A DNA stretch of 64,000 nt from Xiphydria camelus. Taxonomy: Eukaryota; Arthropoda; Insecta; Hymenoptera; Xiphydriidae. This document shows positions 1 through 10,974 of the stretch, piece after piece. Location of the stretch: assembly GCA_963678675.1 (NCBI GenBank), contig OY783196.1, forward strand, positions 20,314,827 to 20,378,826, read 5' to 3'. The position numbers and the translations under genes are program-made. Below the pieces are notes generated by a model, which did no database searches, was not told the DNA's origin, and saw only the letters and a list, made by a program, of their open reading frames with translations. Each line of letters begins with the position of its first letter. The first letter of the stretch is position 1.

Positions 1-96
1 TGCGTATAATTAGCCTGACACCCCTATAAAGAGTGTTCTGGAAGACATTGGTGTCACAGTGTCTTCGCGAAATATTTTTCTTACATCTCTGAAAAC

Positions 97-778
97 ATGC
101 AGCGAAGCTCGGTGCAATGGCTCATCGTGGTTATAGGCTTAGTTTCAATGTGTGGAATCGTCAGCGGTCACAGCAGTAAGTATAAAAACAGTGCAAACAC
201 GTGGCCCCCCATGCACATATAAAATATTTTCTTGTTTAATTCCAAAACGAAATCACGTACTTCAAAATTATTGCCGAATGCACGATAGAGTCGATATATA
301 TATGTATATTATATAAAAATAGCAGTGCTTTTCATTTGAATAATGTAATAACTATAAATCAATAAATCACCATTCATAAAATTTCATACTAACTTTACCA
401 ATTCTTTTAGTTGTGAAACGGCAAAGCAACACGGACCTTGCAAATTTGGGATCCGCCCTTGGAGAACTCCTTAGTAACCCCATCGTAGTATCTCTAATCA
501 GCAACATCAACAGTACTGCCTCTGATCTGTTAACACATCTTGGCCTGTCGGGAAACGGGCTATCGAGCATCGTTAATTCAATCTTAGGTTGTCCATCATC
601 GTCGGCAGGAAGTAGCAATTGCTCAGCCGAGAGTAGAAATGGAGCACTGGCAGTATTAGTCGCAAACTTAGTACGTGATGGTCTTCTAAAGACAGTTGTC
701 ACTCTTCTGATCACTCTGCTCTTTGGTTCTGCAGTTGCTAATGGATTAAATGGGGTAACGTCGAGAAATACCTCGTAG
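97..778 (+). CDS. Small secreted protein, two exons (148 aa)
   Basis: Exons 97-175 and 411-778 join in phase 1 across a GTAAGT...TTTTAG intron (176-410). Exon 1 encodes a clear signal peptide: Met, a short polar start, then a hydrophobic core (LIVVIGLVSMCGIVSG). The mature part opens with a dibasic VKRQ, a possible prohormone-convertase or trypsin-type cleavage site, followed by about 115 residues rich in Leu, Ser, Asn and Gly with alternating hydrophobic stretches and two Cys in the middle (ILGCPSSS and SSNCSAE). The C terminus contains a hydrophobic segment (TVVTLLITLLFGSAVANGL). An AATAAA lies near 840. I do not recognise the family; an amphipathic secreted peptide precursor (defence, venom or cuticle) is possible. 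Gene structure is well supported; function is unknown. Confidence 0.72.
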
Positions 779-839
779 GGTATCGTGAAAAATATGCTTC
801 GTGTAACAATGACATATCGTATTATGAATTTAACATTCT

Positions 840-845
840 AATAAA
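840..845 (+). terminator. Poly(A) signal AATAAA of the first gene
   Basis: A canonical AATAAA hexamer lies about 60 bases after the stop codon at 778, a plausible 3' end for the first secreted-protein gene. Seen directly; use is inferred. Confidence 0.5.
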
Positions 846-1414
846 TGTGAGAATTTGAAACACTAATAAGTTATACGTCGTCGTTCATTTTTTCCTTTCC
901 CTTTAATCTGTCCACAACATTTTTATTATTGTTTACACGGCAGCTCACGGATACAGTAAACATGGATCAATTTTACTGATACGTATTTAAATTACATCTT
1001 AATTTAAAAATTATGAAAGATTAAACTTACATCTTGACAAGTTTGGCATTTTACAATCACGAACATGTTAATCTATCAATTGTTGCTTTATGAATAATTA
1101 CGCTTACCGTGGTATACATTCCTAAGCATGTTGTGAAATATAGACTGACCACAACCACATCACCTATCAGATATACATGTGTATTACAATCCTCACAAAA
1201 CTCTTGTAATTGGGAAGAAACAATAGTATGAACTATATAAAAACTATAATTGCTTTTAGAAAATTTCTCTCCTGGTAAACATAATCCTGTAGGCAGATTA
1301 TAAATTCGTTTAATGATCCAATAGAAAATTCTCTGTAAGACTAAAGGAAGGAAATTAAAACGTTTCAGTAATACTGTTGCATTTATTGCAAACCTTTTAA
1401 TAATACCGCAAGAA
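846..1414. other. Gap between two convergent secreted-protein genes
   Basis: AT-rich sequence with no supported gene. TTTATT near 1382 reads as AATAAA on the minus strand and could end the neighbouring minus-strand gene. Confidence 0.4.
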
Positions 1415-2149
1415 TCATAAATATCCCAGTAACTTTAACAGGGTATAACTCATATGATAATCAAGTATTAACATTCGCATGAATTCCGGAAGAACATATG
1501 AATCCTTCAAATACATCGCCCACAAATCTATCCTTGGAAGTACATAGAGCTTTATCATTAACCATATTTGTCGTTTTATTATCTGGCTATTCCCAAACAA
1601 AATGTAATTAATGACAGGGCCTAGTAAGCTCGTTATAGTAGTTAATAAAGATGCTGGATGCGCCAGCACAAATAACAAACTGGGGATAGTTGAGATGATG
1701 TTATAGATGAGATACAATGGGCTCACTATGTTGGAGGAAATGTTAAGTAACGAGGAGTAGTTACTTATTAGAGTTTGAAATAACTTTATAATATCCTGCA
1801 TACACCGTTCAGCAAATGAGTTTGGATTTGTCGTAACTGACGTCTCTGTGGTTGCGGTCGAAATATCTGTGGATAAATATGTATATTTTCTCTTAGTGTT
1901 AATTCGATGATCTCGTAAATAGTTAGTTACAAATAAGGAACATTATATAATTACGTTTTACACCCAAGAGAAATAAATTGCGTCACAATGATTAATGGAA
2001 ATACTACGTAATCGACTATGATTCAAACGGATTAATGTTGAATGCTTACTGTGATTTTTATTATCGCCTTCTGTCGTATAATTACTAGCTGCAGTGCACA
2101 ATTGGCAAATCAATAATAGAAAAAGCACGAAAAGAACTGCCTTCGTCAT
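1415..2149 (-). CDS. Small secreted hydrophobic protein, two exons (183 aa)
   Basis: Minus-strand exons 2149-2050 and 1866-1415 join in phase 1 (donor GTAAGC, acceptor ATCCACAG; intron 2049-1867). Exon 1 gives a textbook signal peptide (MTKAVLFVLFLLLICQLCTA) followed by an Asn/Thr-rich spacer with N-glycosylation sequons (NYT; NIS across the junction). Exon 2 encodes a Thr/Ser linker, then about 130 residues of strongly hydrophobic, helix-prone sequence (VSPLYLIYNIISTIPSLLF, LLTTITSLLGPVINYILF) with an IKRQ dibasic site, ending LLKLLGYL. The plan (signal exon, phase-1 intron, hydrophobic second exon, KRQ site) matches the plus-strand gene at 97-778, though the sequences are not obviously alignable. 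Family not recognised. Confidence 0.68.
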
Positions 2150-5100
2150 TGTGGAGTGCCGTAAACGCTTAGGAATACTGAACGAAAAGATACCTGCTAC
2201 CGTTTTACTGTACCCCTACCTTCGACGTCTTATCGAACGGAGAAATATATTCTAGAACGAAGGTAAATTTTAATCTATTGCTAAATATGAACTGCACGGT
2301 ACTCATTCAGGTTAATATTTATACGTAAGTTGTTAATCCATTTCTTTTGAAGACTCTTCAATAAATAGTCGCCATGAACTTTCTTCCGCGCATTGTAAGC
2401 AAAAGACGTCAAAATGAAATTGTAGTAAATAATTTGAAACTATGCATGCATACTAATAATTTTCATACAGTTAATCAAAACTATTTAAATTGTAATAGGT
2501 TCGAATTTCGGTTCGAATTTCGAAACGAATATTCGATATTTCAAACGAATAATGCATTGCGATGAACTTATGACGAAATGCACCAATACCTTCAAAATTC
2601 AGAAAGATAATATGCGTCAGAGAGAGAGAGAGAGACGCAAGTAATTTGCACTAGCAAAATATTCATACATACCACTGACGTCAGCCCCTTCGGGTTTCTT
2701 ATCCTGTGCTCACAAATGATAGATAAAATAGTTTTGCGTAACATCGAGGGAGGGGCGTAGGTTGTTATACTTTTTCTGACTAAAACGAAGCGTCACTTTC
2801 ATTACTTTCCAAGTGCGTACTTGTAGAATATAAAGATTGTACTATCGCCGGTTTACGACTTTCGATAGGTATCGAGACTTATTATTCTTGTAGTTCGTAT
2901 AGTAGAAAGTTGGGTCGAGTTTCAAGGTCAACTAAATATCTACATTCGTTTTTTACAGTTACTCTAAACATTTTATTTTTTCAAGTTGTTCTATTTAGTT
3001 ATAACCTAACTATATATATGTAGTATATACGAGAATGCGGAATGCCTTGCTATTTATAGCGAGAGGGTCCCAATCTTCAGGGGCTGTAAAGCGGTTTCGA
3101 GGTAGTGGCGGGTTCTCTTTGGCATTCCGATAGGGATCGGCAGTAGAGCCCCAACAGCCTGGCGATTAGGGATTAACGTTGTTTCCCGGTCCGAGAGCTG
3201 ACCTGAGGGTTCGGCAGCTAAGCGAGTCGTGCAAGCATGAGTTCGGAGCAAGACGTTAACGACGAATGACGGAACAGGTACGGCCTGCGTAGTTCATTTC
3301 GCGATTCCTCGTACCCTACATGTGTAAAAGAAAAATGTTTTTGATATTATTTAAAAATGACCACTTATTGTTTAATGTTATGTCTACAATATAATATTGT
3401 GCGTAACTCATCTGGCTAAATAAGTCGGGACGATTACAGATTTTTAATAAGATTTATCTAGATGAGAGTAGTGTAGAAATGTTCGAAGTTTGATTAAATT
3501 ATCTTATTCCGCCACCCTTGAATCGCTATCGCCGATTTTATGTCTTGTATCGAAGCCTTCCGGATGAGGGCCACTCGTCATCCTTGAGTCAAGAATATGG
3601 ATTCCGTAATTCCGGTAAATTCTTCCGTAGGAGAAACCTCGAACACAATCGCGTCTGGAAGACTCAGATTCCTATTGTCTCCCCAAGAGTTTAATTCGTT
3701 ATTAGGATTAAAGACAAAGACTCTTTTTGTTTTATCGATCTCCTTACAACTCGATCTATTCACCATTACCACGTAAGTTTTAAGTAGAGCGTAAAATATC
3801 AGACCTGAAAATTGCATAATTATGAGAATTCAAATACTCGGATTCAACAGACAAATATCGGTGAAATATTTCGTCAAGATAACTACATCACGAAAAAGTA
3901 GTAGCAGTCGATCGAAGCGAAGAATTCATTTGAAAGGGTTGACGAAACTTGTGTTTCGTTCATTTCTATCTTTCTAGCAATCGGATAAAAGATTTAACAA
4001 GTAAAATATAAGTTTGGCATTAGTCCGACATTATGAGAGCATTCAAATATAATGCTTGTCTTTCTATTTCATTGTTACGACGTAAGTGAAGCCTAATGAT
4101 AAAACATCAGTATCTCAATTAATCATCATCTCATCGTTCATCTTCATTGGATATCTTCTGATTTTTCCCACAACGTATGTAAATCAGTCATCCTCGAAGC
4201 TGTACAAGTTTTATACCATACATCTCCACATGTCTATACTCAAATGTAATATTTACTAATAATAGACTTTCCAAAATGTTTTATTTATTAATTTGATCGA
4301 TAACATTTCTCCAGAATGAATCATCCACGGCAACCACACACAAAAGACTTGATAGTTAGGAATTATGATATTCTAATCCTATAAATGGAAGTTTCATTGG
4401 TCAATACTAATCTATACGTGTAGATTATTATAATCTCACCGACGACCCCTGAGTAAACATAAGCTGTATCTATCTATACCTATTCGTCTGTCAAATAAAT
4501 AACTTCCTCGTACGTGACATTATTTCTTTCGCCGGATAAGATTTTCCTTCGATAGCCATAAAAGTAACAAATTATTATATAATTAATGCATCGCCATTTC
4601 CTATACTAACGGACGTCGATATTTCTTCGCGATAAATCCTTCCCTTCCCTCGTAAAAATATGCACCGATCAGTTTCATGTCGTTCGTGCCACTCAGTCGT
4701 TTAATCATTCACATGAGAATCCTCCGCTGACCATGTACACAACCCGATCGTAAATTCGCAGCTATTCTCAGATATTCCAATATTAGAATAATCCTGCCTC
4801 GTTTCCAATGCAAAAACTATTTTAAAATTGCATGAGAAACGCTAAATGCACGAGGATGCGAAAGCGGGCAAATAATGTACTGTTCATTTTGGAACCGATG
4901 TGAGCTACGATATATTCCATTATGTACTTTTAACTTTATTATTCATTGCGCTCTTTCTTACATAGCTAGTCGCAAGAACTTTCAGTAAGCATCAACGATA
5001 CCCATTGTGCATCATCAGCGTTGGAAGTGAAGCAGGCAAAATTGTGCGATAAAAATATTTCGCGACTAGATAATTTATCATATAAGTACATATAATGCTC

Positions 5101-5943
5101 GAATACTTCTCGATAAAAAACTGCATCAAATTTTCATTGCATCAATGCCTTCGCTAAATAGTTTCATATTTATTGACAAAATAAGAGTAGTACAGCCTTC
5201 ACTTATCCAGCTCCGTTAGGAAGTTACATTCCACTCCTCTCTACTCTTTTGTGCCACTTCATTTTATCTGCTTTTTAATCACTTAAAATACTTTCACAGT
5301 AGAAGCTGAATGGCTCTTGCACCGCGCGAAAAAGAAATATTCGCAAAAATAATAATTCATACCTTAAAAAGGTCCAATTGAACTAATGGATTTTAAAAAA
5401 TCGTGAGATAACCATGGGCGATGAATTCTAGAAGGAAACTGAAAGAAAGTAAATAAACAAATTATGTACAACATCATACTGATGTTATTGTTGTGCCCCT
5501 CACATCTTAGCAACTATCGTGTCGCAGTGTAATCCATCGATGCAATGATACGATCACTGTGGCATAGGAAAATTGCCGTATAGTGAATAACAGACCAACG
5601 TTCGACTAGTGATGTAATTCGAACCGGTGCATCTAGAGTATCGTCATAAAAACGACTGCGTGTGTACAAATGTCGGAATGTTTAATTGGTGAAAAAACCT
5701 GTTCTCATTATTTAGTGCTAGATAAATCATTGCTCGTTTATTCTTCCTGTCAGGCTTTATGAGAAAAAACTGTTAATGAAAATATTCTTACATTACTACG
5801 TAAAATTGTATTTAAAAAAAAGACATTTTCTGTAAAAACAAATACCGAATAACGATTAAACGTATTAAAATTCGAACGGCTTGAAAGTTAAAATTCTAAA
5901 GTTCGAATATCTTCAAAGCAAAATAATATAATATATTACTTAA
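2150..5943. other. Intergenic region without a supported gene
   Basis: AT-rich DNA with scattered short open frames that lack splice, start or composition support. It contains a short GA microsatellite (2620-2634) and a locally GC-rich island at about 3050-3300. The rest shows nothing I can name. Confidence 0.5.
2620..2634. repeat. Short (GA)n microsatellite
   Basis: About seven AG dinucleotides in a row, seen directly. Confidence 0.7.
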
Positions 5944-8900
5944 ATGGTATTTCAAGTTAAAACTGTCCGAGAGACTCTAATAAAAATTATATGCATGATG
6001 CTGATATCACATGGATTGGGCCAGTTTATCAGACCTCTACATGTCTATGAGCATATCATAGAAGGTATCCATCAACGTTACAATAACACGTGTATCTTGC
6101 TTCTGTATGGGACACCAAACTTCACGAGAACGCAAGGTAAGAAGAGCAAAATCTTTTCGTAATGTGAGACTAAATAATAGTTCATTGTTGCTCACGAAAT
6201 GCTATTACTCAGAACTTTGACAACGATAACATCTATAGGGCTGCAGAGTTCCGTGCTGTTGCGAAATTTACAGATGTACTTCTCCAACACGCATCATATT
6301 CGTACAGCTATGATCGACCTCAAATCCTTTAAAAATCGAGTAAGTGAAACAGTAAAGTCCTTCCTTTAACTTTACCTCGTACGCTGGCAATAATCGCGTA
6401 CAAAACGCTATATCATATTGTCACCAGATCGGACTAAATTACATTAAAATTAAGCGACCCCTCTTCGTTCTGATGAACGACCACGAAGACCTCAGGAGTG
6501 AGTTTGCACAAGTAAATATTACAACATCGCTACGTATTGTTTCTAGTAGAGGGAGAACGGGATTTCATCCTCCCGATTACGAGATATTTATTCAAACAGC
6601 AGATTTCCTCTTGGATCAACATGGCTTATCCGACGTGGCTGATATTCTTCGGCAACGAGACCAGCGTAGAACAGTTTTTCACCGGTATTTACGTGCCTTT
6701 CGATTGCCGATTTATGGTGTCGCAAAAGAGAGGGAACGACGAGCTTATCACCGAAATATATCAAGTAGCGTCGGAATGGAAAATAATGGAATCGAGTTTC
6801 GGTTCGTGGAGTAAAACTGGTGGTGTCGAGGTGACCCAAGTCTCTTTGTATAAACGGCGGAACGATCTTTTTGGAAAGACTTTACGAGTCGCCGTTGTAG
6901 ATGCGAGTACTTTTGTAATATATGAATATACACCGAAGTACCATGAGTTACCTAATTGCTGGAGCAATCAACCTAGAAAATAACCTATCTTACTTCAATA
7001 TACACTCCGGGATACCTGATGTATCAAGTCATCATCTAAAATTATGTATATTTATCCTTTTCAGGATCCACCATTTACAATGATAGTACGAAACGATCGT
7101 GGGGAAATAACGAGGGTGGATGGTCCTTTGGGTTTAATGGTGGAAATATTGATGAAGAATATGAATTGCACGTAAGTCCTACGAATTTAAATTCGATAAA
7201 ATGGTACGATAACGCAGAGTAAGAGGTTAGATATTATTTCAAAAGACAAAGAGCTAAATGATACCCGTGGAAAGTTGTCAATATTGTTTATCCAAATGGA
7301 AATACGTATTAACACGGTAAATGTACAGCGTTAGGACGAGATTATCGTGCAACTTGATCCTTGTTCTCCGCATTATTTTGATCTTCCTTCGGACAAGACA
7401 TTCTGAGCTTCATTTTTAACTCCATCAACTGACGCATCGTCTCCTTCTTGAAATACTCCGTTTCTCCACGGCTCCGCCGATCCTCGAAACTCTCAGCGAT
7501 GCTTCCGTCATTCTTCCTTTCATTTTTTCGATTCCCAATGATCCCTTGACTTCGACTCCAAAATGCCGAGCTATAAAGGCGACACCTTTGAAACATTTTT
7601 CAACGAGGATTTTTCGTTTAACAAAGTTAATAAAATGCGTCTTTGATGAAACTACTTTCAATTTAATAAGCAAGAAAGAGGAGAATTTATTTCGAAAATG
7701 TATTTAAAAAAACAGAAGGAACTCTCCAAATCCCTGATTCATCGAGAACTTCGCTCTGTTTCGACTGATGCAATATCGATCTTCAGATTTCTTTGCAACT
7801 TCATATCGTCGAATAAAAAAACCCATGAAACGATTCAAAAATTTTACATCTACCATAAAACTCCACCTTAACCAATCTAACCTGATAATTCGAATCGCCA
7901 TTGAAATTTGTCACGAATCGATCCATTTCATTTTCGCTTTTTTATCGCTATCACTAAGTCGTCATCGACTGTCCAAACTATGAGCATCCGTTCATCAAGT
8001 CAACCAAAGTATATATAGAGGGTGTGTTATTTCTTTTTTTCATCGAGATTCACTGACTTCCCCACGTCGCCCTCGTCAATCAGTTTCTCATCCTTCCGTA
8101 ACTTCTCCTGCTCTCTTTTCAACTGCTCCTTTCTTATTTGTGCCAACTGTCTAGCCGTCTCCTTCCTGAAATATTCCTCCTGGCTAGCGGCGGATCTTTC
8201 CTCGAAAATGTCTCTCTTGGTGCCGTCACCGCGACGACGTCGTCTCTCCGAGTAGAATCTTCCGTCACGTCGCATGCCGAATCCGTTTCGCGTCAGATCA
8301 AGATACTGAGCTCCCCTCCGAAACATCCTTTATCGGTTCATTTTTGCTCGCGTCAGCAGACATCACCGACCGGTTAACGATGGCCTATTAGCTTGACAAT
8401 GGTTGCTTTCGAATGTACGATAACGTGGAAATAATTTATGAGGTCGAGAATCGGGAATGTATGTAGATTTGGGCGTGTACGCGTGTAATTTTGAAGAAGG
8501 CCTGAAGAAGATGACGTTGACTACTGTTGGGCGAAGTTCGCCGGAAGACTTGAAATGATTACTGTCGAAGTCGAAAATTTGTATAGCTATATTCCGAGCG
8601 TCGATGTCGAGACACTGCAGATTCGATATTTAAGGACGTTGCACAATGAGAATAAAGCAGAGAATGAGATTTTCTCCATTTTTAGATGAGATAAAAATTG
8701 TCGCCCTCTGGGACCCTATTCTCGAATGTCGTGCGAGAATTGTCGTATACGAATCTTTAGTTGTGACCAATGAAATAGTGGACCGAATGGAATAACCGAA
8801 ACGAGATTGGTGAGATTCAAAGATTCGTATACGAAAGTTTCTCGCATGAGCTCGAGAATAGGGGCCCTGTACTGAATCACTAAGAAACTGCGAAAAAAAA

Positions 8901-10974
8901 AAAGATTCAGGATTAATTAGAAGTTCTACTCTTCCTAATTTTTTCTCTGTTGCACATTCTAATGTACAGATTAATTACAGCTGTAAATCTGATTGCTCAT
9001 CAGGATCGAGTATAAGGGCATTGATACTTGGGGCGATTTGCACGAAAATGGTTCATGGACCGGTATGCTAGGTATGGCGCAAAGAAATGAGGTCGATCTA
9101 CTTCTTAGCGACCTGCTCATGACGGATAAACGAATGATGGTTGTAGAATTTACGACGCCGATATTCTCTTCTAAGTGAGTATTCTGCGATATCTTAGAAT
9201 CTTCTGGAACGAATAAATCAAGAATATAAACGATTACGACAGAATTATCGTGTACTTATTGAACGCCAAACTCTATAACCGAGTTATTTAATTTTTCGTT
9301 GAAATCTATACTCGCGCTATCCTCTGCGTCACATTATAGGCGATATCAACGTTATAAAGACGAAAAAAATTAATTCATTTATTACTAAATATTTACTCAA
9401 TATTTGTTCAGATGTCGAGTGTACATCAAAAGGCTTTCGTCATCCTTACAATTAGTAAAATGGAAAAGCTTTACCGATCCTTTCCAACGGAACGTTTGGA
9501 TGTCCATCTGTCTACTAATCATCGTCTCCAGTGCAACGATCGCCCTCGTTAACACGGCAATAAAGAAAACAGAATTCGCAAATAGATTGAAAGTTAAATC
9601 TACTCGATTTTTTTTTACGGAATCGCTCTTCGAAATCTTTGGAGCTTTCTGCAATCAAGGTCAGTGGATAGATGGATAAATCTTCGCGAATAAAATTTGT
9701 TCAATTAATCAAGACGATCCAACTAGAAATTCAATTCTTTTTCAGAGCAAAACTCTATTCCAATTCTTCCTTGTCGTATTTGAGAAGTGGAAATATAATA
9801 GTAATAATTTTAAAAAAAGCCTCGATTTTTCCTAGAATATAGGTCTAAATGGAATATTAATACTTGGTTAGAGGAAAAAAGGAATTCAAATTAATTTTCT
9901 TACGTAGGAATACATCCCTCCTCGTTGGATCCCATCAGAGTCATTCACTTTGTCATCCATTTGACCGCCGTGATAGTGATAGCGGCTTACTCCGCCGCCG
10001 TTGTCAGTTCTCTGGCCGTACGTGAATTTCACATGCCCTTCACGACCATGCAGGGTTTTTTACAAGACGGCACCTATCGATTCGGCGTCGTAGCAAATAC
10101 AGCGGATTATCTCTTCTTCCAGGTACTCCTTTCTCTCCTTTACCACCCAGGATATCTATACTTCCGTCAATAGCAATTACGTTACAATATCCTATAGAAC
10201 AGCAAGAACGGGTTGCTGAAGAGAATGTTCGTCGAGGTAATGGAAGAAAAAGAGAAGCTACCTAAAAATGTCTTGGTGGGCTTGAAGCGACTTTGCGAGG
10301 AAGAAAAATATGCGTTTATGATCACCGATACGCTGGTGACTAATATGGCGAAAAAAATAGATTGTATTTTGAGACCATTGGACACAGTGACGCAGGTATC
10401 CCTTGCTCTAGCGCTTCCTAAAGGGAGTCCGTACCGTGATATTATCAATAGCAAGTAGGTCTACTTCCGGATTCCAAACGCTGACAGTATAGTGCCGATT
10501 TTTCGAAGGATAACGACGCGATTTTCCATTTCGGTCCGTTCACACGACTCTCGTTGCAGCTTCCTAATGATCAGAGACAGCGGTATTCTACACCGGATAT
10601 TGTTCAGCGATACAACAACAAACTTCATGTTGGTAAGAGAATCTGTACGAGTTGGAGTATTAAATATAAATGGCTATATGTTGTCATCGCTAAATTATTT
10701 TAATATCAAGCAACTTATAACTATATTTAATTAACACCCTTCAAAAATGTGAACTTTTTGTTAGTAATCGATCATTGATGCACTGATGTTCGATTGTTCA
10801 CAGACGCGGCATGGCTGGACATCGGTGAACATCTTGGATGTCTTGCCGCTCATGATTCTTCTTGTATTCGGAACTTTTCTGGGCTGTATTTTGTTCTCCC
10901 TGGAAAGGATCATATCCTGGAAACTGGGCAGTGTACGAACACCGGCAGAGAAAAACGATGCAGCCAAGAAATGA
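5944..10974 (+). CDS. Divergent ionotropic receptor (IR), 11 exons, ~651-657 aa
   Basis: Exons 5944-6136, 6239-6339, 6428-6497, 6547-6896 (or 6914), 7065-7171, 9004-9174, 9412-9659, 9908-10122, 10198-10454, 10560-10632 and 10804-10974 join with consistent phases. The product is a chemosensory cation channel of the variant iGluR family in dendritic membranes. Order: hydrophobic N terminus; variable amino-terminal domain; S1 lobe beginning DPPFTMIV, with TDKRMMVVEFTTP matching the iGluR RExxxDF region; M1 (WMSICLLIIVSSATIALV); pore region (FEIFGAFCNQG); M2/gate (VIAAYSAAVVSSLAV, degenerate relative to SYTANLAAFL); S2 lobe ending with ALPKGSPYRDIIN; M3 (LPLMILLVFGTFLGCILF); short basic tail. The family call is firm. 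The ligand and exact subfamily cannot be read from the sequence. It is much more diverged than IR25a downstream, as expected of a tuning receptor. The exon 4 donor is ambiguous. Confidence 0.85.
7342..7596 (-). CDS. IF1-like (mitochondrial ATPase inhibitor-like) ORF, copy b (84 aa), nested in IR intron
   Basis: An intronless minus-strand ORF from ATG 7596 to stop 7342 lies wholly inside intron 5 of the plus-strand IR gene. The first 20 residues are basic and hydroxylated (MFQRCRLYSSAFWSRSQG), like a mitochondrial presequence. The core, SFEDRRSRGETEYFKKETMR then QLMELKMKLR, resembles the minimal inhibitory helix of IF1 (the ExxYFRxxxxxQL pattern), which blocks reverse hydrolysis by the F1-ATPase. 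It is shorter than usual IF1, with most of the C-terminal dimerisation coiled coil replaced by a short polar tail. It shares start (MFxR), core motif and visible DNA similarity with the ORF at 8027-8326, so the two look like tandem duplicates. Expression is unproven. Confidence 0.6.
   Translation of the reverse strand: MFQRCRLYSSAFWSRSQGIIGNRKNERKNDGSIAESFEDRRSRGETEYFKKETMRQLMELKMKLRMSCPKEDQNNAENKDQVAR
8027..8326 (-). CDS. IF1-like (mitochondrial ATPase inhibitor-like) ORF, copy a (99 aa), nested in IR intron
   Basis: A second intronless minus-strand ORF (ATG 8326, stop ending 8027) lies in the same IR intron. The N terminus is Arg-rich with few acids (MFRRGAQYLDLTRNGFGMRR), compatible with mitochondrial import. 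Next comes FEERSAASQEEYFRKETARQ followed by LAQIRKEQLKREQEKLRKDE, a charged helix closely matching the IF1 inhibitory segment and the start of its coiled coil. This is the better IF1 match of the two. The last 20 residues are acidic/polar. Lack of introns and nesting suggest retroposition followed by tandem duplication; a parental IF1 gene elsewhere would be expected. The family match is from recognised motif spacing, not a search. Confidence 0.65.
   Translation of the reverse strand: MFRRGAQYLDLTRNGFGMRRDGRFYSERRRRRGDGTKRDIFEERSAASQEEYFRKETARQLAQIRKEQLKREQEKLRKDEKLIDEGDVGKSVNLDEKKK
8710..8866. mobile_element. MITE-like element with ~50-bp terminal inverted repeats (IR intron 5)
   Basis: The left arm (8710-8759) and the reverse complement of the right arm (8818-8866) match over about 50 bases; the outer motif is CCCTATTCTCGA and the inner motif CGTATACGAATCTTT. 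The loop is about 60 bases with no coding capacity. No convincing target-site duplication is visible, so the superfamily is unassigned. Confidence 0.65.

Noticed and set aside
367..714. Minus-strand ORF of 115 aa
   Set aside because: It is antisense to exon 2 of the secreted-protein gene and has no start context, splice sites or domain.
2374..2565. Plus-strand 63-aa ORF (MNFLPRIV...)
   Set aside because: AT-rich, low complexity toward the end (repeated FEFR), no conserved features.
3054..3251. Minus-strand 65-aa ORF in the GC-rich island
   Set aside because: No ATG at the start, no recognisable domain, and probably a by-product of local GC content.
3578..3817. Minus-strand 79-aa ORF with a hydrophobic start
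   Set aside because: Looks faintly like a secreted protein, but no domain, no partner exons with matching phase and no upstream support; could be a lone exon of an unseen gene.
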